64,000 bases of DNA, from contig JAZDSV010000027.1 of assembly GCA_036784855.1 (NCBI GenBank), positions 130,001 through 194,000 of the forward strand, in the 5' to 3' direction. The DNA comes from Aphelidium insulamus. Lineage: Eukaryota; Aphelidiomycota; Aphelidea; Aphelidiaceae. The notes beneath the pieces are model-generated. The model made no database searches, was not told the origin of the DNA, and saw nothing but the letters and a program-made list of their open reading frames with translations. A program made the position numbers and the translations under genes. This document shows, piece by piece, positions 33,856-44,008 of the stretch. Numbering within the stretch: the first letter of the stretch is position 1; each line of letters starts with the position of its first letter.

Positions 33856-35307
33856 TCACGCTTGGGGTCGGTGGGTGGAAGTGCATCCACACTGGCTGGT
33901 TGAGCGGGAACACAGCCATCGCTGCCATACACAAATCTCTGTATGGTGACAGGAGTGGGAGATAGTGCAAGTAGTGCACTGCTGTTGCTGCTCTCCATTG
34001 TTGCTGCTGTCCGCTGTTGCCGTGTCGTCAGTGACAGTGTCATTGTCTAGCAGGCAATGATATATAGATACCTTTAAGCAGCGCACAGCAATGCCAGTCT
34101 GGGCTGGCTGTCTGGGCGGCTGGTCAGCCTCATGAGTGGCCCACCTGACTCGCCGCCGTGACTGCCCATGATCAACACCACCATCACCATCAACATCTGC
34201 AATGTCGCAATGATCAATGAGGGCCTCGGCGCGCGCCTGAGCCGCAAACAGCGCCAGTGTTTTGGCATTCGGACTGTCGGGTCGCGGCCCAGGTCTGTGC
34301 ACCTCCAGCACCAGTTTGGCGCGCAGTGGCACCTGGTTGCGTGCCGTGTTGAGCAGTGTCACTTGCCGCAGCTCCTCCGCCGACAGGTGGTGTATGTTGG
34401 GCAGGATGACGGTGTTGAAGAGACGCACGTGGTCGTCGTCGTGGTCGTCATGATTGTCCGTGGTGGCGGTGCTTGTCGGCATATCTTCTGGTGCCTGTGC
34501 CACCGGTTGTCTGTGCATTAATTGACGACAAGATCTCCGCCGCTGCCGCCGCCACCATGGTTGAAGCAGAAGTACGGCGGCCATGACGCGTGCACGGTAC
34601 TCGCAGCTCTGTCGAAAGCATCGACGCAGCATGGACCATGCTCGCCGCATATGATGCCAATGAAGGTGGACAGTGGCGTCGCAGCTGGCGGCCAGCAGTG
34701 GCAACAATGAAGTGGCGGGCACTGCGTGTGCCACCGCAGTCGCCACTATTCTCTCGCAGGTGGACGGCTCTGTGCCGATAAACACCTGCCGGGTCGGGGT
34801 CCATGCCCCGCAGTTGTGCTCTGCGCTCGGGGGTGATGCGCATTTATCGCTACTTTGGTGCTTGTCATTGAGGTTGTTGCTGACGGCAGCGTCAATGTTC
34901 TCCTTGTTGGGCACATCCTCGCTGCCGGATAGCGGCTTGCTTCGTTCCTTTCTGGCAGCAGTGCAGACACCAACAGTACTTGGCACCGGCTTGTCGAGTG
35001 TGCGAGAGACAGTGACCTTTTGCGGCACGTTGGCCACCCTCGAGAGACCCCGCTGCCGGTGTTGTGGGTAGCTGATGGCAGGTGCCGGGGAGATGCCGCG
35101 ATGACCGCCGTGACTCAGAGCGGCTGGCTTTGCGGTCGCCACAGGGATGGCGGATCGACCGCCGTGTGACTGTGTTGTGACGGCCGGCAGAGATGTGGAT
35201 CGCGGTACTGCTCGGCGGGCACTGCCACCACCACCCACACTGCCACCACCAACAGCACCCGGAGCTTGCTGCCGCTGTTGCCGATGTGTTGGCGCCCGTG
35301 CAAACAT
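33856..35307 (-). CDS. Hypothetical basic protein with an IQ-like helix
   Basis: A ~480-residue frame with no recognised domain. The N-terminal third is Gly/Arg/Pro-rich and disordered. The middle has an Arg/Trp-rich helical stretch (AVLLLQPWWRRQRRRS) that resembles IQ or calmodulin-binding segments. The best-ordered piece is HHLSAEELRQVTLLNTARNQ with following Leu-rich helices. The very C-terminus is uncertain: an in-frame 25-nt GT-AG candidate at about 34065-34041 would be unusually short for this genome, and skipping it changes the end to 33819. Confidence 0.45.
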   Translation of the reverse strand: MFARAPTHRQQRQQAPGAVGGGSVGGGGSARRAVPRSTSLPAVTTQSHGGRSAIPVATAKPAALSHGGHRGISPAPAISYPQHRQRGLSRVANVPQKVTVSRTLDKPVPSTVGVCTAARKERSKPLSGSEDVPNKENIDAAVSNNLNDKHQSSDKCASPPSAEHNCGAWTPTRQVFIGTEPSTCERIVATAVAHAVPATSLLPLLAASCDATVHLHWHHMRRAWSMLRRCFRQSCEYRARVMAAVLLLQPWWRRQRRRSCRQLMHRQPVAQAPEDMPTSTATTDNHDDHDDDHVRLFNTVILPNIHHLSAEELRQVTLLNTARNQVPLRAKLVLEVHRPGPRPDSPNAKTLALFAAQARAEALIDHCDIADVDGDGGVDHGQSRRRVRWATHEADQPPRQPAQTGIAVRCLKVSIYHCLLDNDTVTDDTATADSSNNGEQQQQCTTCTISHSCHHTEICVWQRWLCSRSTSQCGCTSTHRPQA

Positions 35308-35361
35308 TTTGTGGTGTGCCGGTGTGTGTCACTGGGCACAATCACGAACTCATATATGTAT

Positions 35362-36658
35362 GTAGTGTGAATAGAGTCGGATTTAACTGTATGTATGTAT
35401 GTATGGCTGCGGCAGAATTGCGCGGACTTGGCAAGCAAGCTCGTGATTTGCCGCCGACAATTTTGGAATCGCGACAATCGCCATTGCGGCACGTCCAGTG
35501 CAGCCTGGCTGAACGGCGCCTCCTGTTGAACTGGTGGTTAAATGGCCTTCAAGCCATCGAACCGGCATGATATGCCGCGTTTACAGCCAAGAAATCCCCA
35601 CGCAAGGTGGCGGACGGTTACAAATTGCCAACTGTGCCATCAGGCACAGGATTGAAGGCTGGAACCAAGAGACAGAATCTCGGACGATTAGCCGCATTGG
35701 CGGTGAATGGCCGAGCAGAGGAATTAATAACCAGACAAGTCTGGATATGTGCACTGCACAAGTCATGGGGCCAACGCGAAGATGAGCACTTTGCGACCCT
35801 GCTTCGCGCCCTCCGTGTGGTAGCGGATAAGGTGCTTGGGCGAGAAGAGGTGAACAGAATGGGTTGATCCGCCAGGATCCTCCACAGCCGGCGTGGGTGA
35901 ACAACCCAGAGATCACCAATGAGCTATGCGTGTATACCGTAGCAGTCATCAGATGGGTGCAATATCCCCATACTACATGTCCGTGTCTGGCGGCGTGTAT
36001 GAAGATATGGTCAGCCGGAATTAAACACTCCGTGCAGCCAAGTGCCAGTTGGGCAGACCCGATGCTGTAGGGGAGGGCGGGAGTACCGTGTACCCTGGCG
36101 GCACGATAGCGGTCAGTAAGCCTGGTGTCTGTGACACCTGGAAAACCGTTACAGAACGGAGATCCATAAGGATTAATTAAATAGCAGACCCGATGCTGTA
36201 GGGGAGGGCGGGAGTACCGTGTACCCTGGCGGCACAATAGCGGTCAGCAAGCACCTCAGCAACAATCAGTTGCACTCGGTAACGAGAAGATCATAAGCCG
36301 CCTTTGGCGCAAGCACATCATACACACTTTCACCTCATGTCGACTCTGGAACAACTAAACACTGACCTCCGGAAGGCTCCGCCGCATCATTAAATCACGG
36401 TACTATGGAGCAAACTGCTGGCGCTCACCGGCACGAGCCAGGAAGGGCAGCTATAGATGTATGTGCATACAGTCCCACCTCGGCATTTTGGCGGTCTCTT
36501 GGAACCGGACTGTCGAAAAGATATCTGCGATTACGCGGCAAGGCGATATTTACGGGAGACGGCGTTGACTCGGGGTCATTTCCCGCCACTGGAGGGTTTT
36601 CTTGGGATGCAGATGTCGCAGTAGTGTAAATAGAGTCGGAATTAACTGTATGTATGTA
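35362..36658. repeat. Segment bounded by 38-bp direct repeats (putative mobile or duplicated unit)
   Basis: 35362-35399 and 36621-36658 match at 36 of 38 positions (core GAGTCGG, then TTAACTGTATGTATGTA). The 1.2 kb between them has no introns or recognised gene but does have partial frames on both strands (for example 35607-35867 and 36405-36629, plus). It also holds a separate 69-bp direct repeat (36053-36121 and 36184-36252, two mismatches). The layout suggests an inserted element or a decayed one with short terminal direct repeats. No transposase or reverse transcriptase motif was recognised. Confidence 0.45.
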
Positions 36659-36764
36659 GCTATGCACTCTGCAGACCAACAATAACAATATTTTATACAA
36701 CAATAATATTTTATAGCTGTATTATGTGTGCGCGTGTATGCATTATGTGTATGCAGGTGAGAGG

Positions 36765-38039
36765 TCAGCGACCAATGATGGGGAACTCGAAGCCACTGGG
36801 TGGCTGCTTGTACTTGCCGGGATATATTTTGCGCAGTATCGCGTGCACGCAATGCTTCACGTAATCGAGGTCGACGGCATTCTCGAGTGTGACCAGCTCG
36901 TGGACGTCAAAGTTGCTGTTGCGTCCCGAATTGTCCTTGACCAACTGGTAGGCCAGAGCGGCGTCAATTGGATGCTCAAAGTAGCCGATAGTGTGAAGTT
37001 GCTTGTTCACTTTAATTTGTGCTTTCCACAGGTGGCGGCGCTCAGAGTAGCTGACACCGCGAAACGCGTCTGGCGCCTTCAGTTCCACCGGGCCAATGGT
37101 GCGACTGCCGCGCTGTGTCTGGTGCAGCTGCACCAGGCTGGGGAACCGCTTGTTGGCATGTTCGGTCATTTGAATTGCGCCCTGATGTGCGTAGTTGATT
37201 GCTTTGGACTTGTCAGTGAACACATAGCCACCAACGATGAATTCTTTGTCAAGATTTTCAAACGGTTTCATCATCTGCTCTTCAGTGGCGTCGCGTGCGC
37301 CTTTAAGCCACTGACGTGAATCTCCAGCCAACTTTATAATATATTTTGATGTTTTCCGGGACATTTTGTTACGCGGCTCGTAATCCTCGAACTGCACCGC
37401 GCGGCTACTGGGAATGACGCGTGGTGCTGGAGCTGCACGCTTTCTCTGTCTCTTTGGCGGGGCACTGGGAATCGCGGCATCATCATTCGCGATGTCGTCC
37501 ACATTGCGGTCCACGTTGTCGGCGGCTCTCGCGGAAGGGGTCTTCTTGGAAGCAGTCGATTTCTGTGCCCCAGCACGGCGCTTGTTTGCCGGTGCCGGGG
37601 CTGCTTTCTGACCACCAGCGGTTGTGCGACGGCGCTTGTTTGCCGGTGCCGGGGCTCCGTCGGCGGTTGCGCGACGGCGCTTGGAGGCTGGCGGAGCACG
37701 TTTCATCGCCATCTTCATCGCTGCCTCCTCGTCTTTCTCCGTCTCGGAATCTTCGCGGTCTGGTTCAGACGGGGCGTACTCGGAATCGGACGCCGCGTCA
37801 CCGCCGTCTGATTCCGAGGACGCGCCACTGTCGTCTGATTCCGAGGCTACTGGTCTCTGCGCGCCTACTGGCCTCTGGCGGCGACCACGTGCAGCGCGCG
37901 CGATGATGTCATCCACGCCGTCACTGGATGTCTGGCTGGATGCCGGGGTATTGCCGGCGCTGCACTCTTGACACACGCTGGCCACAATAAAGAGAAGCGT
38001 GGCCAGTGCCGCATATGCATTTCCGGGCACTGCGCGCAT
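36765..38039 (-). CDS. Secreted AP2-domain protein with NLS-like basic clusters
   Basis: Starting at ATG 38039, the protein (~424 residues) opens with a signal peptide (MRAVPGNAYAALATLLFIVA, cleavage after a Cys/Ser/Ala stretch). A longer in-frame start at 38219 would bury this segment. Next come an acidic Ser/Asp/Glu region, then repeated Ala/Pro modules with basic KRRR clusters (about 37690-37560) that look like nuclear localisation signals. The C-terminal third has an AP2/ERF-type DNA-binding fold: FRGVSYSERRHLWKAQI, IGYF and DAALAYQLVKDNSG match the conserved GV, W, G-F and AA-AY positions. A secreted protein built for nuclear entry and DNA binding is unusual. It could be a host-directed effector or a misread internal start. 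Confidence 0.7.
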   Translation of the reverse strand: MRAVPGNAYAALATLLFIVASVCQECSAGNTPASSQTSSDGVDDIIARAARGRRQRPVGAQRPVASESDDSGASSESDGGDAASDSEYAPSEPDREDSETEKDEEAAMKMAMKRAPPASKRRRATADGAPAPANKRRRTTAGGQKAAPAPANKRRAGAQKSTASKKTPSARAADNVDRNVDDIANDDAAIPSAPPKRQRKRAAPAPRVIPSSRAVQFEDYEPRNKMSRKTSKYIIKLAGDSRQWLKGARDATEEQMMKPFENLDKEFIVGGYVFTDKSKAINYAHQGAIQMTEHANKRFPSLVQLHQTQRGSRTIGPVELKAPDAFRGVSYSERRHLWKAQIKVNKQLHTIGYFEHPIDAALAYQLVKDNSGRNSNFDVHELVTLENAVDLDYVKHCVHAILRKIYPGKYKQPPSGFEFPIIGR

Positions 38040-38204
38040 ATTTGAATCGTGTTGATGTGTGTGTGTGGGAACTGAGAGAGAACGCCTGACCAACAGCAAC
38101 GCATCGGTGGCGCTTCCATTGTGCTGGCTTGCGAGTGTGTGGCTGTGTGCCAGTGTGGCTGTGTGCCTGTATCTGTGACAGTGGATCGGGATCAAATTGG
38201 CTGC

Positions 38205-38250
38205 GACAGTCAGGGGCACATTCCATTGAGCACGTGAATGAAGCGTGATT
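38205..38250 (+). promoter_or_regulatory. Upstream block shared with family gene A, plus TATA
   Basis: GACAGTCAGGGG (38205-38216) and AGCGTGATT (38242-38250) repeat the pair found upstream of gene A. GTATAAAG follows at 38255. The block lies in the divergent gap between the AP2 gene (ATG 38039) and family gene C (ATG 38474), so it could serve either. Confidence 0.5.
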
Positions 38251-38473
38251 TCGGGTATAAAGTCGGCTCAGTACGCGCATGTGTGTTCAACAATTACAAC
38301 ACTTCTCTCTAACGTTCATCAATATTCTTCTTCACTACACTCGCTCGGCGTAGTCAAATTCCCAAGTCAGATCATATCACCGAAACCCCCTTTTTACGCA
38401 ACTGTTTTCAACACAAGTATCCCAATTCCATCTTTTATCAGTCCACTCCAGATTTACTCGCCGCTTTAGCGCC

Positions 38474-39488
38474 ATGAAATTGGCTTTCGCAGCAGCAGCG
38501 GTGCTCGGATTCTGTGCTACGGGGTACGTACGCGTCTACGTGTGTCAGATATGATGGCATGAGTAACCTCTGTTAGCGCCAATGCCTCGTTGGGTGATGT
38601 GCGTCTGCCTTGGCGTGGCTGGTGGTACGGTCCTAAAGAGCTGCAAATCGGCGCCGAGGCCCGCCAGACATTTTGCTTTCGATGGTACATAATTATACCA
38701 TATAGTCATTTACATACAAATGACATATTAGGTATCCGGAGAAACTGGATGACTCCATCCAGATCGTCTTTACCGGTAAGGCAATACGGCCGAAAGATGG
38801 ACGTACGCGACCCATTTATGACGTTATGGCTGCTACTTCCGAAAGGCTAAAGCTGACAAGTAGCGGCAAGCTGCCTGATAGTGTGATGGACTATCACTTG
38901 GCTGATCAAGAGAAACTTTTGGAGAAAGCAAAAAAGCACGTGTGCTACGTTTTACGATTCACCATTGCGGATCACGCAAAAGTGTTTATCGGCAAAGTTA
39001 ATATGAAATTGCGCAAGAATTCTAACCGAGTAATGAAAACGATCAGCGTCAAGAGAAACGTCGAGCTCTACGAACAATCTGCTGTTGACCGAGTGCAGCC
39101 AGATTTATCGCAGGAAGCAAAGCGCTCAGCGCCACATCATGGTACTCAACGTGATGATAAGAGTGTCCCGAGCCCCAATGAAGCCGGCACAAGCGCTCAC
39201 AATGCAGAAAGTTCAACTAATAAGATTAACAAAAGGAAATCTGTCGACTATCTATGGGTGAACCTGATGAATGAAGTCCTGACGGTGATTAATACGGATG
39301 GCACACTTGACAACGTTGATACAATTGTAAAAGAATTACGCGAGCTTAATCTGCCGCCATCAATCGGTACAAAGCGATATCTTGAAGCTTATGCCATGGA
39401 AGGCCGTTTTGGCGAATATTTCCGACAAAAGAATCGCATGGACCTCCTGGCTGAAATTGCGAGACTGGGAAATCTCAGTAAAGGCTAA
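38474..39488 (+). CDS. Secreted protein, novel three-member family, copy C
   Basis: Exons 38474-38523, 38577-38684 and 38732-39488 encode about 305 residues. Exon 1 is the signal peptide (MKLAFAAAAVLGFCATG). Exon 2 carries LPWRGWWYGPKEL and ends TFCFR. Exon 3 starts YPEKLDD, then KKHVCYVLRFTI, GKVNMKLRKNSN and KTISVKRNVEL. A Ser/His-rich linker and a helical tail rich in Leu, Arg and Glu follow. Both introns are phase 2, as in A and B. A tRNA-Arg identical to the one after gene A lies 302 bp downstream. The function is unknown. Confidence 0.8.
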
Positions 39489-39789
39489 TTAAAATTAAAT
39501 TTCCACGATATTTAATAAATCAATCACGTAGTTTAATATTAAACTGCAGATTTCCACTCATTTGAAGTCAGAAGCAACTTTTTACGTTAAACATGCAGTG
39601 TTTATCTCTAGATGCTACCTTCCGCCGTCGACGTGGCAGTTAAACCGCAGCTATATAAAACGTCAGTACCTAAACCAAATTCCTAGTCGGTATATGCTGA
39701 CAGCGACGTTCCGGTCGGGGAATAACTTACGGCCCCGCTTATTTCATAAGCCATTTGTTAAATTATTTTTACAGCTTCCTGCCCAGCAT

Positions 39790-39863
39790 GGGATTGTGGC
39801 CTAATTGGCTAAGGCGTCTGACTACGAATCAGGAGATTGCAGGTTCGAGTCCTGCCTATCTCA
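39790..39863 (+). tRNA. tRNA-Arg(ACG), copy 2
   Basis: Same 74-nt cloverleaf as 20370-20443 (anticodon ACG in loop CTACGAA, T arm GCAGG TTCGAGT CCTGC), followed by a T-run terminator. The identity ends a few bases outside the tRNA on both sides. Confidence 0.95.
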
Positions 39864-40127
39864 GCTTTTTTGCAAAGTATCAGGCCCGCTGCACACATAT
39901 GTACGGTATTTTTTTTGAAACTTAAAACCCACGGCGCTGTGCGACCACGCCATCATCCCGATTCGCTGCGCCATCAACTCGTCACCCGATTGGCTGCAGT
40001 GATGCTGTGCGTCAGATTGATGCCGCGCTTACACATTTGTTAAAAAGATTGCGCTGCACGAAATCTCGACAACACATCAATTTATATATCATCACAAGAT
40101 CCCAACACAGTCTATCACGCATTACAA

Positions 40128-41263
40128 ATGTCATCCGTGTCACGCTCAACCAGCCAGGACGGGAATGGCAGTTCGGCACTGTTTGAGCAGGCAAGCACAG
40201 TGTAATCAAACGCGTAAACATTGTCGAGTAACACATACCGCCATAGGTGCACTACGTGGAGAAGCTGATACACAGCATGCACAAGGCCGTGTCACATATT
40301 GAAAAGCTGCAAAAGAAGGCAGCGGCGGCCGTTTCGTCGCGCGAAGAAGCCGGTACGCCGTGTATATAGTAAAGTCCCTCATGCACTTATCGTCGATACA
40401 GCTGTCAACACGGAATTCCAAGCGCTTTGCGACGAGTCCAACCAGTTTGCCAACATTATCCGCTCCAAGCTCAAAGGTACGTGTGTTTTATCTGAATAAT
40501 GAAACGATATGCACGTACTAATAAATTACAGAGCTGAAGGAACAAGCACACCCCAGCGCCAGAGATTACGGTGTGCGCAAGACACAGACATCAAAACTGG
40601 CGCGCAAATTCAAAGATCTGCTCATCCGGTACCAGATGGCGCAGGTGGCCTACAGCGACAACCAGAAGGAAAAGATGACGCGCCAGTACCGCATAGGTAT
40701 GGGTGTTGATTTCGTACAATACGGCCCACTGATTGTGCATGCAGTCAATCCCAATGCCAGCGAGTCAGAGATCGAGAACGCCGTCAGCGAGTCCAACTCG
40801 GGCGCCGTGTTCAGCCAGCAGATGGTTGGCGGCGGGTCGCGATACAATGACGCGCGACGCGTGCTGCACGACGTGGAGTCTCGGCACCAGGAACTGCTCA
40901 AGATGACCAAACTGATTGAGGAGCTGCAGCAAATGTTCCTGGACCTGAACACCATGATCCAGAGCCAGGACCAGCTGGTGGATGATGTGGTGAATAATGT
41001 GGAGCAGACCGAGATCAACACCAAGAATGCCGCGGCCGAGATGACTGAGGCCGTGGTGTCCAAGAAGGCGGCGCGCAGGGTATGAGTGTTAATTCATTAG
41101 TGGATATCTAACAATCAACGTGTAGCGCAAACGCATTCTAATCTGCGTGCTGATTATACTGTTTCTGGTGGTGCTGCTGGTGATATTTTTCTACTTTGTG
41201 TGGCCCATTCTGAAGAGCAAGGTGATTGACCCGGCACCCAACACCACATCCAACACAAAGTAG
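40128..41263 (+). CDS. Syntaxin (Qa-SNARE)
   Basis: Plasma-membrane type t-SNARE for vesicle fusion. Exon 1 (40128-40190) is short. An Habc bundle follows (HYVEKLIHSMHKAV, then the segment from about 40380-40700), and then the SNARE motif with VESRHQELLKMTKLIEELQQ and the layer Gln in TMIQSQDQLVDD. The last exon encodes a single C-terminal transmembrane anchor (ILICVLIILFLVVLLVIFFY) and a short tail. The first intron (40191-40246) must be GC-AG. It resembles the syntaxin-1/Sso1 group; the exact paralogue is not assignable. Confidence 0.9.
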
Positions 41264-41343
41264 AAGCCTATTTAATACATTATGATATTATTGACTTTTC
41301 TTGTGGCTGGTGAATGCTCTGGTATGAATAAGAGTTTCAGACA

Positions 41344-42074
41344 ATGCCAGTGACGGAACTGCAATCACTGGACACTCTGCTGCACCCAGAGGCCGCTGAC
41401 GGCACTGACCGTGGAGAGCCGTATACGCCCCCAGTGAGTGTAGATGTGGAGTGTCTGGACTATGAGTACGTGCGCCGCTGCAACAATTTGCCAGAACTGG
41501 CAGCCATTCTGCGCGAGTTGAGGTGCGAACTGGTGCATTGTTGAGATGGCATATATTACAACTGCAATACTCTAGAGACGGCACATTTGGAGAGTTCCCA
41601 GACTTGCAAGAGTTTACACAGCGCCGACTGGATGAGGTACATGGACAAGCGGCGAGTAAAGTCGGGCGGCAGTCGACTCTCTTCACCAATAGCAAGGAAT
41701 ACCAGACGCCGCTACCTACTGCAGACCCCAGAGTGTTTGTGGCCGAGCGGCTAAAGGACAAGGGCAATGAAGAGTTCAAGGCAGCCGTGGCATCCGGGAG
41801 CGCGGAGACCGATCTGCGCGAGGCACTACGCTACTACAATGCCAGCATTGAGGCGATGCCACAGGCGCACGTGCTGTCCAACCGCGCGCTATGCCACTTG
41901 AAACTGCGAGACTATGCCGGCGCTGTGGCTGATTGTGACCGCGCACTGCAACTGCTGGACAGTGGTGATCAAGTGAGCGGAGGTGTGGTTGCTATTACTA
42001 CCATTGACATGGACACTCTACGCGCCAAGATCAATGCCCGTCGCCGCGAGGCTCTATCACGCCGTGCACAATAA
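41344..42074 (+). CDS. SPAG1-like TPR protein
   Basis: Two exons (41344-41523 or close by, and from about 41576). The N-terminus has LDYEYVRRCNNLPELAAIL and FPDLQEFTQRRL, the signature seen at the start of SPAG1. SPAG1 is an Hsp90 co-chaperone needed to preassemble axonemal dyneins. Three TPR helices pairs follow: RLKDKGNEEFKAAV, ALRYYNASIEAMPQAHVLSNRALC and DYAGAVADCDRAL. At ~225 residues it lacks the other TPR sets and the RPAP3 C-terminal domain of long SPAG1. The presence of DNAI1 in the same window fits a flagellar role. Confidence 0.75.
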
Positions 42075-42316
42075 ACAGAAAGGATGGTTGAGTATAATTG
42101 CACAGGATGGGAGTGAATGCAAACCGCTTAAATGCAAGGCTTCAGCCAGCAGCATGGAAGTGCATTCAACGCTCGCCCACACAGCAACAACATCGCACAA
42201 ACAATCAACGTCACGGCAAACAGCAGCAACAGCACCAAACAGCGGGAAGCCGATGGAACGCTGCCGGCGATCTGATTCTTTCTCACGCACGCATAATTAA
42301 CACAATAATATAATAT

Positions 42317-43713
<1,397 letters not shown>

Positions 43714-44008
43714 CTCTAGTGATATGATCCAAGCGGTGTCGAGCAACCCACACACTCGCCATCCAACCCACAACACAATATATATATATTTATCATCACA
43801 GTTATAGCTTTGGTCCACTGGTGTAGAATATGTTCAATTAGCCATTAACACGCTGCAATAGTGCGATATCACAATTGTGTACTGCATGATGCCGCATCTC
43901 ATAACGCTTTAAAAACAACCACACGTGAACAACGAGACAGCATTTCTTCAAGGCACAATGCGCGAGTGATTAACATGGGACAATAGGTTAATCAGAGCCG
44001 CTCTAATT

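Noticed and set aside
34041-34065. 25-nt GT-AG intron in the hypothetical basic-protein gene
   Set aside because: Far below the 39-60 nt seen elsewhere; the frame is open without it, so it was not called.
35855-35885. GTTGATCCGCCAGG resembling the 5' end of 18S rRNA
   Set aside because: Only a few bases match and the following sequence is not rRNA.
35581-36237. 218-codon minus-strand frame in the repeat-bounded segment
   Set aside because: It crosses the internal 69-bp duplication and has no domain; probably chance openness.
36053-36252. GGGCGGGAGTACCGTG repeats as possible 5S rRNA
   Set aside because: No box A/C internal promoter layout or 120-nt fold; the segment is a simple 69-bp duplication.
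39562-39804. 80-codon plus-strand frame before the second tRNA-Arg
   Set aside because: It overlaps the tRNA and a TATA-like run by chance; no homologue.
42098-42313. Gln/His-rich frames between the SPAG1-like gene and HPPD
   Set aside because: Low-complexity CAG/CAA-rich UTR sequence without a start context or homologue.
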